From: VAXT01 sp038040395
GTDB lineage: Bacteria; Actinomycetota; Thermoleophilia; Gaiellales; Gaiellaceae
Direction of reading: 5' to 3'
Assembly: GCA_038040395.1 (NCBI GenBank)
Contig: JBBPIJ010000005.1
Location: 62,001-126,000 of the forward strand
DNA length: 64,000 nt
Of this stretch, positions 17,232-24,469 are shown piece by piece (position 1 is the stretch's first letter; the number at the start of each line of letters is the position of its first letter). The notes under the pieces were generated by a model, which was not told where the DNA came from, ran no database searches, and saw only the letters and a list, made by a program, of their open reading frames with translations. The position numbers were made by a program, and so were the translations under genes.

Positions 17232-18124
17232 GTCTCGTTATTGCCCTGGGCGGTAACGCGCTCGGGCGCGGGACGGCCGCCGAGCAGCTGACTGTCTTGC
17301 GAGGCGCATGCGCAGCGATTGCGCCGCTCCTCCGCGAGGGCGAAGTCGTCGTCACGCACGGGAACGGGCCGCAGGTCGGCAACGAGCTTTTGCGGCAGGA
17401 GCGCGCGGCTGATGAAGTGCCCCCGCTCCCCCTCTTTCTCGCCGTCGCGCAGACCCAGGCGGAGATCGGCGCGATGCTCGAGACCGAGCTGGCCGCGGCG
17501 ACCGGGCGGCAGGTCGCCTGCCTGCTCACGCACGTGCACGTGGATCCGGACGATCCCGCGTTCGCGAGCCCGTCGAAGCCGATCGGCCCGTTCTACAGCG
17601 CCGAGGAGGCTCCCGAGCTCGAGCGCCGGCGGGGCTGGCAGCTCGTCGAGGATGCAGGTCGCGGTTTCCGGCGGGTCGTCCCGTCCCCTGACCCGCTGGA
17701 GATCGTCGAGCTCGACGCGATCCGGGCGCTGCTCGCGAGCGGCGCCGTGACGATCGCTTGCGGCGGAGGCGGAATCCCGGTCGTCAGCAAGAACGGGCGC
17801 CTGAAGGGAGTCGACGCGGTGATCGACAAGGACCGGGCCTCCGCGTTGCTCGCGACCCGCCTCGGCGCGCAGCGACTCGTGATCCTGACTGAGGTGCCCG
17901 CGGTCTATCGTCGCTTCCGGAAGTCGAACCAGGAAGAGATCCGTGAGCTCTCCGCGGACGAGGCCGAGTCGCTGCTGCCCGAGCTCGCGGAAGGCTCGAT
18001 GCGTCCGAAGCTCGAGGCCGCGGTCGACTTCGCCCGCACCGGCGGCGAGACGCTCATCACCTCGTTCGATGCCCTGGCCGAAGCCCTCGAAGGCCAGGCC
18101 GGCACCCTCGTCTCGAAGACTTAA
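17228..18124 (+). CDS. arcC: Carbamate kinase
   Basis: A 298-residue member of the amino-acid kinase fold with LVIALGGNALGRG, VVTHGNGPQVGNE, CGGGGIPVV and the Lys/Asp-rich VDAVIDKDRASALLA, all diagnostic for carbamate kinase. It interconverts carbamoyl phosphate plus ADP with carbamate plus ATP. The GTG start is coupled to the upstream CpgS-like gene by a four-base overlap; ornithine carbamoyltransferase follows after a palindrome-containing gap, so the pair can make ATP from carbamoyl phosphate. Confidence 0.92.
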   Translation: MSLVIALGGNALGRGTAAEQLTVLRGACAAIAPLLREGEVVVTHGNGPQVGNELLRQERAADEVPPLPLFLAVAQTQAEIGAMLETELAAATGRQVACLLTHVHVDPDDPAFASPSKPIGPFYSAEEAPELERRRGWQLVEDAGRGFRRVVPSPDPLEIVELDAIRALLASGAVTIACGGGGIPVVSKNGRLKGVDAVIDKDRASALLATRLGAQRLVILTEVPAVYRRFRKSNQEEIRELSADEAESLLPELAEGSMRPKLEAAVDFARTGGETLITSFDALAEALEGQAGTLVSKT

Positions 18125-18176
18125 GCAACAGTCTGTTGCAAAGAAAGACCTGTCCGGTGCCCGGCACCGGACAGGT
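18125..18176. repeat. Two adjacent perfect palindromes after arcC
   Basis: At 18125-18139 GCAACAG-T-CTGTTGC repeats the core of the palindrome inside the GT-PHP gene. At 18148-18176 a 29-base perfect palindrome has 14-base arms (ACCTGTCCGGTGCC and its complement) around one C. The second could act as a terminator for arcC. The rest of the 240-base gap to argF contains no gene; a further small inverted repeat is at 18285-18299. Confidence 0.75.
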
Positions 18177-18284
18177 TCAAAAGTGGCGCGGCCGCGAGGC
18201 TCGAAGCCCAGGCCCGGCATTCGGATCCTGATCTATTCCTCCGAACTGTCCAGCTCTCGAGCCGGCGGCGATTTTCCTAGGAAC

Positions 18285-18299
18285 GGTGTCGCGGACACC
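18285..18299. repeat. Short inverted repeat GGTGTC-GCG-GACACC
   Basis: Six-base arms around GCG in the arcC-argF gap. A near copy (GGTGTC-CC-GACACC) lies at 39312-39325 in another gene-free stretch, suggesting a dispersed intergenic element rather than a site specific to argF. Confidence 0.5.
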
Positions 18300-18364
18300 T
18301 GATTTACAGACACTGCTGGTCGAAGCCGGTTTCGAGCGCGCTTAGAAGTACCATCCCGCGCGGC

Positions 18365-19309
18365 ATGGTCGCGGTTGCGGAACACCTGAAGGGGCGGGAC
18401 TTCATCCGCATCGGGAGCTGGAGCTCCGACGAGCTGAAGACCGTCCTCGACCTCGCCGACGAGCTGAAGGAGCTGCAGGCGAAACGCGAGCCACATGAGC
18501 TTCTCCCCGGCCGGATGATCGGGCTCGTCTTCCAGAAGCCGTCGACGCGCACGCGGGTCTCGTTCGAGGTCGGCGTCGCCCAGCTCGGCGGCCAGCCGCT
18601 CTACCTGGCGGCCAGCGACCTCCAGCTCGGACGCGGCGAGACGATCAAGGACACGGCGAACGTCCTCGAGCGCTACCTCGACGCGATCATGATCCGCACG
18701 TTCGCCCAGGAAGACGTCGAGCAGCTGGCAGAGCACGCCGACGTCCCCGTCATCAACGGGCTCACGGACTACGCGCATCCCTGCCAGGCGCTCGCGGACC
18801 TGATGACGATCCGGGAGCGGCTCGGCCGGCTCTCCGGCGTGCGCCTTGCCTATCTCGGCGACGGCAACAACGTGTGCGTCTCGCTCATGGTCGGTGCGGC
18901 CCGGTTCGGGATGCGCTTCCACGCCGCGACGCCCGAGAGCTACGAACCGGACGCGGACGCGGTCACGGCGGCCAGGCGGGCTGCGGTGCAGATGGGCGGA
19001 ACCGTCGAGCTCGTGCGCGATCCGAAGGAAGCGGCCCGCGACGCCGACGTGCTCTACACCGACGTCTGGACGAGCATGGGCCAGGAGGACGAAGCCGAGC
19101 GGCGCCGGAAGGATCTTGTCGACTACCGAATCGACGACGACCTCCTCGCGCTCGCGAGCCCCGACGCGATCGTCCTCCACTGCCTGCCTGCGCACTACGG
19201 CGAAGAGATCACCGAAGAGGTGCTCTACGGCCCGCAGTCGGCCGTTTGGGACCAGGCCGAGAACCGGCTCCACTCGCAGAAGGCCCTGATGGCGCTGATC
19301 GTGCCCTAG
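18365..19309 (+). CDS. argF: Ornithine carbamoyltransferase
   Basis: A 314-residue transcarbamoylase with the carbamoyl-phosphate site FQKPSTRTRVSFEVG, HPCQALADL and HCLPAHYG. The ornithine-binding loop DVWTSMGQE has the SMG signature of ornithine rather than putrescine carbamoyltransferases. It makes citrulline from ornithine and carbamoyl phosphate, or runs in reverse. The neighbours arcC and agmatine deiminase suggest a catabolic setting, but no arginine deiminase is present, so an anabolic role is equally open. TACCAT ten bases before the ATG may be the -10. Confidence 0.92.
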   Translation: MVAVAEHLKGRDFIRIGSWSSDELKTVLDLADELKELQAKREPHELLPGRMIGLVFQKPSTRTRVSFEVGVAQLGGQPLYLAASDLQLGRGETIKDTANVLERYLDAIMIRTFAQEDVEQLAEHADVPVINGLTDYAHPCQALADLMTIRERLGRLSGVRLAYLGDGNNVCVSLMVGAARFGMRFHAATPESYEPDADAVTAARRAAVQMGGTVELVRDPKEAARDADVLYTDVWTSMGQEDEAERRRKDLVDYRIDDDLLALASPDAIVLHCLPAHYGEEITEEVLYGPQSAVWDQAENRLHSQKALMALIVP

Positions 19310-19313
19310 ACGC

Positions 19314-20003
19314 GTGTTCCCGCTCAAGGACAACGTCCCGACGCGGTCGTTCCCCCTGGTGACGGTCGCCCTGATCGTCGCCAACGTCGCGGTCTGGATC
19401 CTCTACCAGCTCCCCGACCTGAACGGCTCGGTGCTCGAGCTCGCCTACCAGCCCTGCGAAGTCACGAGCTCGTGCCCGCCCGGAGCATCCGTGGGCGAAG
19501 GCTGGGAGGTGACCGCGCTCACCGCGATGTTCATGCACGGAAGCTGGCTGCACATCATCGGGAACATGCTCTTCCTCTGGATCTTCGGCAACAACGTCGA
19601 GGATGCGCTGGGCAAGGTCCGCTTCCTCGTCTTCTACCTGCTCTCCGGCTTCGCGGCGACGGCTCTCCAGACGATCGTCACGCTCGAAGCCGGCTCGGAC
19701 ATGGCGGCGGCGGTCCCCAACCTCGGCGCGAGCGGCGCCGTCTCGGGCGTGCTCGGCGCGTACCTCCTCCTCCTTCCGACCGCGAAGGTGCTCACGATCC
19801 TCTTCTACTTCCTCGTCGAAGTGCCCGCGTTCCTCTTCCTCGGCTTCTGGTTCCTCTTCCAGCTCTGGGAAGGCGGGTTCTCGCTCGTCCGGCCGGAAGC
19901 TGGCGGCGGCGTCGCGTTCTTCGCTCATGTCGGCGGGTTCGTCTTCGGCGCGGCCACGGTCCGCCTCTTCATGAAGCGCCCTCCGTTACAACCAAGGTAC
20001 TGA
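19314..20003 (+). CDS. Rhomboid family intramembrane serine protease
   Basis: A 229-residue polytopic membrane protein with the rhomboid signature: HGSWLHIIGNM (residues 75-85), catalytic serine S140 in GASGAVSG and catalytic histidine H205 in AFFAHVGGF. It cleaves transmembrane segments of other proteins; the substrate is unknown. The GTG start is four bases after the argF stop. The stop overlaps the ATG of the next gene (TGATG), so they are translationally coupled. Confidence 0.92.
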   Translation: MFPLKDNVPTRSFPLVTVALIVANVAVWILYQLPDLNGSVLELAYQPCEVTSSCPPGASVGEGWEVTALTAMFMHGSWLHIIGNMLFLWIFGNNVEDALGKVRFLVFYLLSGFAATALQTIVTLEAGSDMAAAVPNLGASGAVSGVLGAYLLLLPTAKVLTILFYFLVEVPAFLFLGFWFLFQLWEGGFSLVRPEAGGGVAFFAHVGGFVFGAATVRLFMKRPPLQPRY

Positions 20004-20335
20004 TGGAACAGGAGGAGTTCGAGGAGCACGTTCGAGCCGCGCTCGACCTGCTGCCCGAGGAGATCGCCAAGGGCCTCGAGAACGTCGCGGTCGTGATCGA
20101 GGACGAGAGCCCGCAGGACCCGGGAATCCTCGGCAGCTTCTTCGGCTACCCGCACGGCGAGCGAACTCCGCCGGGCGCGTTGCCGGCGAAGGTGGTCGTG
20201 TACCGGCGGCCACTCGAGGCGGCGTTCCCCGATCCAGACGAGCTGGAGCGGCAGATCCGCGTCACGGTCCTCCACGAGCTCGCGCACTACTTCGGGATCG
20301 ACGAGGATCGAATCGCCGAGCTCGGCTACCGGTGA
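20003..20335 (+). CDS. Small zincin-like metallopeptidase family protein
   Basis: 110 residues, matching the short bacterial minimal metallopeptidase (DUF1025-type) family: a helical N-terminus (EEFEEHVRAALDLLPEEIA) and a terminal zinc motif LHELAHYFGIDEDRI. Its ATG overlaps the rhomboid stop. Its own stop overlaps the GTG of a 29-residue membrane peptide. Protease activity is inferred from the HExxH motif only. Confidence 0.8.
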   Translation: MEQEEFEEHVRAALDLLPEEIAKGLENVAVVIEDESPQDPGILGSFFGYPHGERTPPGALPAKVVVYRRPLEAAFPDPDELERQIRVTVLHELAHYFGIDEDRIAELGYR

Positions 20336-20421
20336 TCACGCTGCTCAACGTCGTCGCCGTGGTGGCGGCGATCGTCGGCGCGATCGTGATCCTGCTCTTC
20401 TTCCTGGGCGGGCGCGACTAG
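20332..20421 (+). CDS. 29-residue single-span membrane peptide
   Basis: A tiny frame that begins GTG inside the preceding stop (GTGA) and ends TAG sharing its G with the GTG of agmatine deiminase. It encodes a short start, one hydrophobic helix (VVAVVAAIVGAIVILLFFLG) and RD. The double translational coupling and clean transmembrane design argue that it is a real gene. Function unknown; an accessory peptide of the nearby rhomboid is one possibility. Confidence 0.55.
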   Translation: MITLLNVVAVVAAIVGAIVILLFFLGGRD

Positions 20422-21404
20422 TGGGCGAGACTCGCCTGCCTGCCGACTGGGAGCCGCACGAGCGCTGCCTCATGGCCTGGCCCGGCGAAGAGTCGCGACC
20501 CGGAGCCCCCGCACCGGAGGCGATCCACGACTTCGCCGTCATCGCGCAGACGATCGCGAGATTCGAGCCGGTGCTCATGCTCGCCTATCCCGAGTTCGTC
20601 GACCACGCCGCGGCCGCGTGCGGGCCGAACGTGGAGGTCATCGAGCTGGAATTCGACGACGCCTGGATCCGCGACTCGGGCCCTCTGTTCGCCGTTCGAG
20701 GGGCGGAGCTGGTCGCGATCGACTTCCGCTTCAACCGCTACGGCTGGAGCAAAGTGCCGCGGGATCGCTACGCGGAGACCGGCGTCCTGCTCGCCGCTGC
20801 GCTGGGCATCCCTCGCCTGGAAGCCCCCTACGTGCTCGAAGGAGGCGCGATCGCGAGCAACGGCGAGGGGACGCTGATCGCCATCGAGTCGTCGATCCGC
20901 ACCGAGAGCCGCAATCCCGGAGCGACTCGCGAGGAGCTCGAAGGCGCGTTCGCCGAGTTCCTCGGCATCGAGCGGACAATCTGGCTGGAGCATGGGCTCG
21001 AGGAAGACAGGACGGACGGGCACGCCGACAACATCGCCATGTTCACCGGGCCGGAGCGGGTCCTGTGCCAGAAGGTCGAGGACGCGAGCGACCCGAACGC
21101 GGCGCGCCTCGCGGCGAACCGAGCAACTCTGGCGCAGGCCGGCCTCGAGGTCTTCGACCTCCCCGTCCTTCCCTACTCCGAGCACGACGGGCGCCGGCTG
21201 GCGCGGCCCTATCTGAACTGCTTCGTCGGGAACGGCTGCGTCGTCGTCCCGTTGGCCGGGGTTCCGGCCGATTCTGAAGGCCTAGCCGTGCTGCGAGGAG
21301 CGTTTCCCGATCGCGAGGTCGTGGGCGTGCCCGGCGAAACGCTCGCGCGCGCCGGAGGAGGGGTCCACTGCATCACACAGCAGCTGCCCCTCCTGGCGCG
21401 GTAA
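20421..21404 (+). CDS. aguA: Agmatine deiminase
   Basis: A 327-residue peptidyl-arginine/agmatine deiminase family protein with DDAWIRDSGP, the HADNIAMF segment, and the nucleophile C317 in GGGVHCITQQ close to the C-terminus. It converts agmatine to N-carbamoylputrescine and ammonia. The GTG start shares a base with the preceding stop. A carbamoyltransferase and carbamate kinase are in the same gene run, but the carbamoyltransferase has ornithine-type signatures. Confidence 0.9.
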   Translation: MGETRLPADWEPHERCLMAWPGEESRPGAPAPEAIHDFAVIAQTIARFEPVLMLAYPEFVDHAAAACGPNVEVIELEFDDAWIRDSGPLFAVRGAELVAIDFRFNRYGWSKVPRDRYAETGVLLAAALGIPRLEAPYVLEGGAIASNGEGTLIAIESSIRTESRNPGATREELEGAFAEFLGIERTIWLEHGLEEDRTDGHADNIAMFTGPERVLCQKVEDASDPNAARLAANRATLAQAGLEVFDLPVLPYSEHDGRRLARPYLNCFVGNGCVVVPLAGVPADSEGLAVLRGAFPDREVVGVPGETLARAGGGVHCITQQLPLLAR

Positions 21405-21409
21405 AGCCG

Positions 21410-21547
21410 CTATTTGCCCCTGGTGTCGGCGGGATTCGTGCGCTTGCCGAGGCCGCCCTTGACCTCGTCGGCCTGCTCCTCGGAGACTTCGAGATCCTTC
21501 AGTTCGTCCTGCTCGCCCTGCTCCTGATCTTTGCGCTCTTCTTCCAC
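21410..21547 (-). CDS. Small acidic peptide with double-glycine leader (GG-peptide 3)
   Basis: 45 residues: a charged N-terminus, then the leader motif LKDLEVSEEQADEVKGG and a 13-residue tail beginning LGKRT. The leader aligns with those of two peptides encoded beside the C39 exporter at 51598-51908 (consensus xDLxVxExxxxxVKGG-L). The GTG start has AAAGGAA eight bases upstream. It stands alone, convergent with agmatine deiminase (five-base gap). The tail has no cysteine, so it is not a lanthipeptide. Inference: exported and trimmed by the distant exporter. Confidence 0.6.
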   Translation of the reverse strand: MEEERKDQEQGEQDELKDLEVSEEQADEVKGGLGKRTNPADTRGK

Positions 21548-21625
21548 GGCTCGGTTCCTTTCAGGTCGCGTGAAGTTTCTGATCTTCGCAGGAATGATGC
21601 AGCGAGTCGAGACGTTTTATTCAGT

Positions 21626-21874
21626 GTGACTACTAGAACATTGGATGACATCAGGCTCGAGATCGAGCGTGCCACGGAGCGGCGCGCCGAGCTTCTGCAC
21701 GTTCTCGCAGAGGGGCACGATGCGGTCGTCGCCGCGGAGCATGCCGAGGTGGAAGAGACCATCGCGCGCCTCTGGGACGAGTACCGACAGGCTCGCGTGC
21801 ATGGGCGCTTCGGCGACCGCGACGTGATCATCAAGCGCGCCCGCCTCGAAGAGCGCCTCGCCCGCGCGGCCTAG
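21626..21874 (+). CDS. Hypothetical helical protein
   Basis: 82 residues, charged and helical throughout (LDDIRLEIERATERRAELLHV). No family recognised. The GTG start lies in an AT-rich stretch that also serves the divergent GG-peptide gene. A GC hairpin follows at 21907-21919. Confidence 0.5.
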   Translation: MTTRTLDDIRLEIERATERRAELLHVLAEGHDAVVAAEHAEVEETIARLWDEYRQARVHGRFGDRDVIIKRARLEERLARAA

Positions 21875-21906
21875 CGCGATCGAGCTCAATCGGACACATG
21901 CCCTCG

Positions 21907-21919
21907 GCCCCGCCGGGGC
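21907..21919 (+). terminator. Short GC hairpin before tRNA-Ala
   Basis: GCCCC-GCC-GGGGC, a perfect five-base stem 33 bases after the 21626 gene's stop and 37 bases before the tRNA. It could end transcription of the upstream gene. No T-tract follows, so activity is uncertain. Confidence 0.4.
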
Positions 21920-21955
21920 GCTTTCCGCTGTCCGCCTCTACACTTTTCCAAGAAC

Positions 21956-22028
21956 GGGGCGTTAGCTCAGCTGGGAGAGCGCCGGCTTTGCAAGCCGGAG
22001 GTCACCGGTTCGATCCCGGTACGCTCCA
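21956..22028 (+). tRNA. tRNA-Ala (anticodon TGC)
   Basis: 73 bases folding as a full cloverleaf: acceptor GGGGCGT with ACGCTCC plus discriminator A, D-loop TAGCTCAGCTGGGAGAGC, anticodon stem CCGGC/GCCGG around TTTGCAA, and T-loop GGTTCGATCC. The anticodon TGC reads alanine codons GCA and others by wobble. CCA is not encoded. TACACT at 21939-21944 is a likely -10. Confidence 0.97.
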
Positions 22029-22105
22029 CTTTCCGACATTGCGCAGACCTCCGGCCCGACGAGCCCGTAGGTCGGCAGGATCTCGGCTCGCGTTAGGCTC
22101 GCGCA

Positions 22106-23272
22106 ATGCTCTACGAACCCGCGCAGTTCGAGCCGCTGACCGACGACCTGTGGGATTCCGGGCGAATTGCGGACGCTATCGCCGCGATCGTCGCCGACGC
22201 CGATGCGGAGTTCGATCCCGAGGCACTCTGGCCCGCCCACGAATGGGACGGGTGGGAGGAGCCGCTGCCGCTGAAGAACCTCTACGTCGGGGCGGCCGGT
22301 GTGATCTGGGCGCTCGACTCGCTGCGGCGACGCGGCCACGCCGAGACCTCGCTCGACCTCGCCGGCGCCGCGTTGCGCACGGTCGAGCTCGAGCGCGCCG
22401 AGCCGGACTCCACGACGGATGAGCACTACCACCCGGCGGCGCTCCTCATGGGCAAGACGGGGCCACTGCTCGTCGCCTTCCGGCTCGCCCCCGACCCCAT
22501 GCTCGCGGACGAACTGCACACGCTTGTCCGTGCCAACGTCGCCAACCCGACCGACGACGTCAATTGGGGCGCACCTGGGACGCTGCTCGCCGCCCTGGCG
22601 ATGGGCGAATGGACCGACGAGCCGCGTTGGGAGGAGGCGGCGCGCGAGACGGCCACAGCGCTACGTGCCCGCCGCGGCGACGACGGGCTCTGGCGGCAGG
22701 ATGACGACTACCGCGGCCTCGGCACGCTGCACGGAGCTGCAGGCAACACGCTCGCCCTGCTCCGGCTCGACGCAGATGATGCGCTTGCCGCTGAGACGGC
22801 GGCCGTGCTCACCCGGCACGCGTTCCGCGAGGACGGCCTCGCTAATTGGCCCGGCTCACCGCGGCCGCAGCTCGCGCGGCCGCGAGATGGTCGGATCTGT
22901 CTCCAGTGGTGCACCGGCGCTCCCGGTGTTCTCGCCGGCGCCTGGGAGTACCTCGATGAGGAGCTGCTGCTCGCCGGCGCCGAGTTGATCTGGCAAGCCG
23001 GCGCCCACGGCGACGAGAAGGGCCACGGCATCTGTCACGGCACCTCGGGCAACGGGTTCGCACTTCTCAAGGCATTCGCGCGCACGGGCGACGAGCGCTG
23101 GCTCGAGCGTGCTCGCCGCTTCGCCGTCCACGCGCTCGGCCAGGCAGAGCGGCTCCGCGCTGCGAACGGCCGCGGCCGTTACTCGCTCTGGACCGGCGAC
23201 GTCGGTACCGCCCTGTTCGCTGCGGCTTGCCTCGACATCGACGCGCGCTACCCGATCCTCGAGTTCGTCTAA
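22106..23272 (+). CDS. LanC-like zinc protein (orphan)
   Basis: A 388-residue alpha-toroid protein of the lanthionine synthetase C-like family. Repeats carry the GxxG-type motifs (LYVGAAGVIWAL, LHGAAGNTLAL, HGTSGNGFALL, LWTGDVGTALF). The zinc ligands are present: C269 in LQWCTGAPG, C310 and H311 in GICHGTSG. No LanB/LanM dehydratase or cysteine-containing precursor is nearby, so it resembles eukaryotic LANCL-type orphans, which add glutathione to dehydrated residues. A -10 box TAGGCT ends six bases before the ATG. Confidence 0.85.
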   Translation: MLYEPAQFEPLTDDLWDSGRIADAIAAIVADADAEFDPEALWPAHEWDGWEEPLPLKNLYVGAAGVIWALDSLRRRGHAETSLDLAGAALRTVELERAEPDSTTDEHYHPAALLMGKTGPLLVAFRLAPDPMLADELHTLVRANVANPTDDVNWGAPGTLLAALAMGEWTDEPRWEEAARETATALRARRGDDGLWRQDDDYRGLGTLHGAAGNTLALLRLDADDALAAETAAVLTRHAFREDGLANWPGSPRPQLARPRDGRICLQWCTGAPGVLAGAWEYLDEELLLAGAELIWQAGAHGDEKGHGICHGTSGNGFALLKAFARTGDERWLERARRFAVHALGQAERLRAANGRGRYSLWTGDVGTALFAAACLDIDARYPILEFV

Positions 23273-23339
23273 CCGTGGCAGGCACCCTGGTGAAGCGCAT
23301 CAAGTTGAAGGTCAGAGAGGCTGGCGCGTGTTGCGATCG

Positions 23340-24263
23340 ATGAGCAGCGCACGTATCGGAGTCGCCGCCGTCGCTGTTGCGGCGGGATTGTGGGGCACCG
23401 ACGCGCTGCTTCGGCGCCCGCTCGCGCACTCGACCCAGGCGGCGACGATCGTCCTGGGCGAGCACGTCTTCCTCGTCGTCCTCATGCTTCCCGTCATCGC
23501 GGCCGCCCTTCCGGCCCTCTGGCGCGCCGGCCCGCGCTTCGTGGCCGCGGCCGTCGTCGTCGGCGCAGGATCGTCGGCGCTTGCGACGATCCTGTTCACG
23601 CAGGCGTTCGTGCACGGGGATCCGGTGACGCCGGTCGTCCTGCAGAAGGTCCAGCCGCTGATCGCAATATCGCTGGCGGGAGCGATGCTTGGCGAGCGTC
23701 CGCGCGCGCGCTTCGGACTGTTCCTGCTCGGCGGCCTGGCCGGAACGTGGTTGATGGCGTTCCCGAGCCCGGTCGACGTCTCGCTGCACGGACGGGCGCC
23801 TGCCCTCTACGCGCTCGCGGCGGCCGGCCTCTGGGCGCTCGGCACGGTCCTCGGGCGCTTCCTCTCCCGCAAGCTGCCCTTCGAGCAGGTCACGGCCGTG
23901 CGTTTCGCGTTCGGCCTTCCGGCGGCGCTCGCGGCGGTGCTGGTCCTCGGCGCTCCCGCCACGGCCTCGTGGCACGACGAGGGCTTCATCGTCCTGCTCG
24001 CGCTCGTCACCGGCCTCGTCGCCCTCCTGCTCTACTACTGGGGGCTGCAGCGCACGACGGCATCCGTCGCGTCGGTCGCGGAGCTCTCCTTCCCCGTCGT
24101 GGCGATCGCAGTGGGCTACCTGGCCTTCGACGCGACGTTGACGAGCTCGCAGCTCGCCGGCGTCGTGCTCACGAGCCTCGTCGTGCTCGGACTTCCGGTC
24201 CGAGCCCCGGCGCTTGTCGCCGGGCCGCGGGTCACGCCTGCCGTCGCCAACAGCGCGGCCTAG
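23340..24263 (+). CDS. EamA/DMT-family transporter
   Basis: A 307-residue membrane protein with ten hydrophobic helices in two EamA repeats; AAVAVAAGLWGTDALL opens the first repeat and ALAAAGLWALGTVLG the second. Such drug/metabolite transporters export amino acids or other metabolites. The ATG at 23340 is used; an in-frame GTG at 23328 is an alternative. No ribosome binding site is obvious. Confidence 0.85.
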   Translation: MSSARIGVAAVAVAAGLWGTDALLRRPLAHSTQAATIVLGEHVFLVVLMLPVIAAALPALWRAGPRFVAAAVVVGAGSSALATILFTQAFVHGDPVTPVVLQKVQPLIAISLAGAMLGERPRARFGLFLLGGLAGTWLMAFPSPVDVSLHGRAPALYALAAAGLWALGTVLGRFLSRKLPFEQVTAVRFAFGLPAALAAVLVLGAPATASWHDEGFIVLLALVTGLVALLLYYWGLQRTTASVASVAELSFPVVAIAVGYLAFDATLTSSQLAGVVLTSLVVLGLPVRAPALVAGPRVTPAVANSAA

Positions 24264-24407
24264 CTAAGACAGTAACCAGACAAGCAGGACGAGCAGCGCG
24301 CCGAGCACGAACAGTGCGCCCCAGGCCGCGATACCGATGAGCCATGCAAGCCAGCCGTAGGGTCGGCTGCCCTCAGGTGTCGGCTCACCGAGTGCAAGAT
24401 CATCCAA
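24264..24407 (-). CDS. Possible 47-residue membrane protein
   Basis: A TTG-started frame with a polar N-terminus and about 29 hydrophobic residues (WLAWLIGIAAWGALFVLG, then leucine-rich to the end). The composition is typical of a single-span membrane peptide and an in-frame stop lies just upstream. There is no good ribosome binding site or promoter, so the call is tentative. The sequence between it and kynU at 24470 shows nothing. Confidence 0.35.
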   Translation of the reverse strand: MDDLALGEPTPEGSRPYGWLAWLIGIAAWGALFVLGALLVLLVWLLS

Positions 24408-24469
24408 GGCTCATCAATTGGAAGCGTAAGGGCGTTTCGCCAATCGAAGCGCCAACCCTCAGCTATCGG

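Noticed and set aside
18365..19309. Putrescine carbamoyltransferase (agmatine deiminase pathway)
   Set aside because: The substrate loop has DVWTSMGQE, the SMG signature of ornithine carbamoyltransferases, despite agmatine deiminase nearby.
21410..23272. Lanthipeptide cluster (GG-peptide 3 plus LanC-like protein)
   Set aside because: The peptide has no cysteine, and there is no dehydratase. The leader matches the distant C39 exporter's peptides instead.
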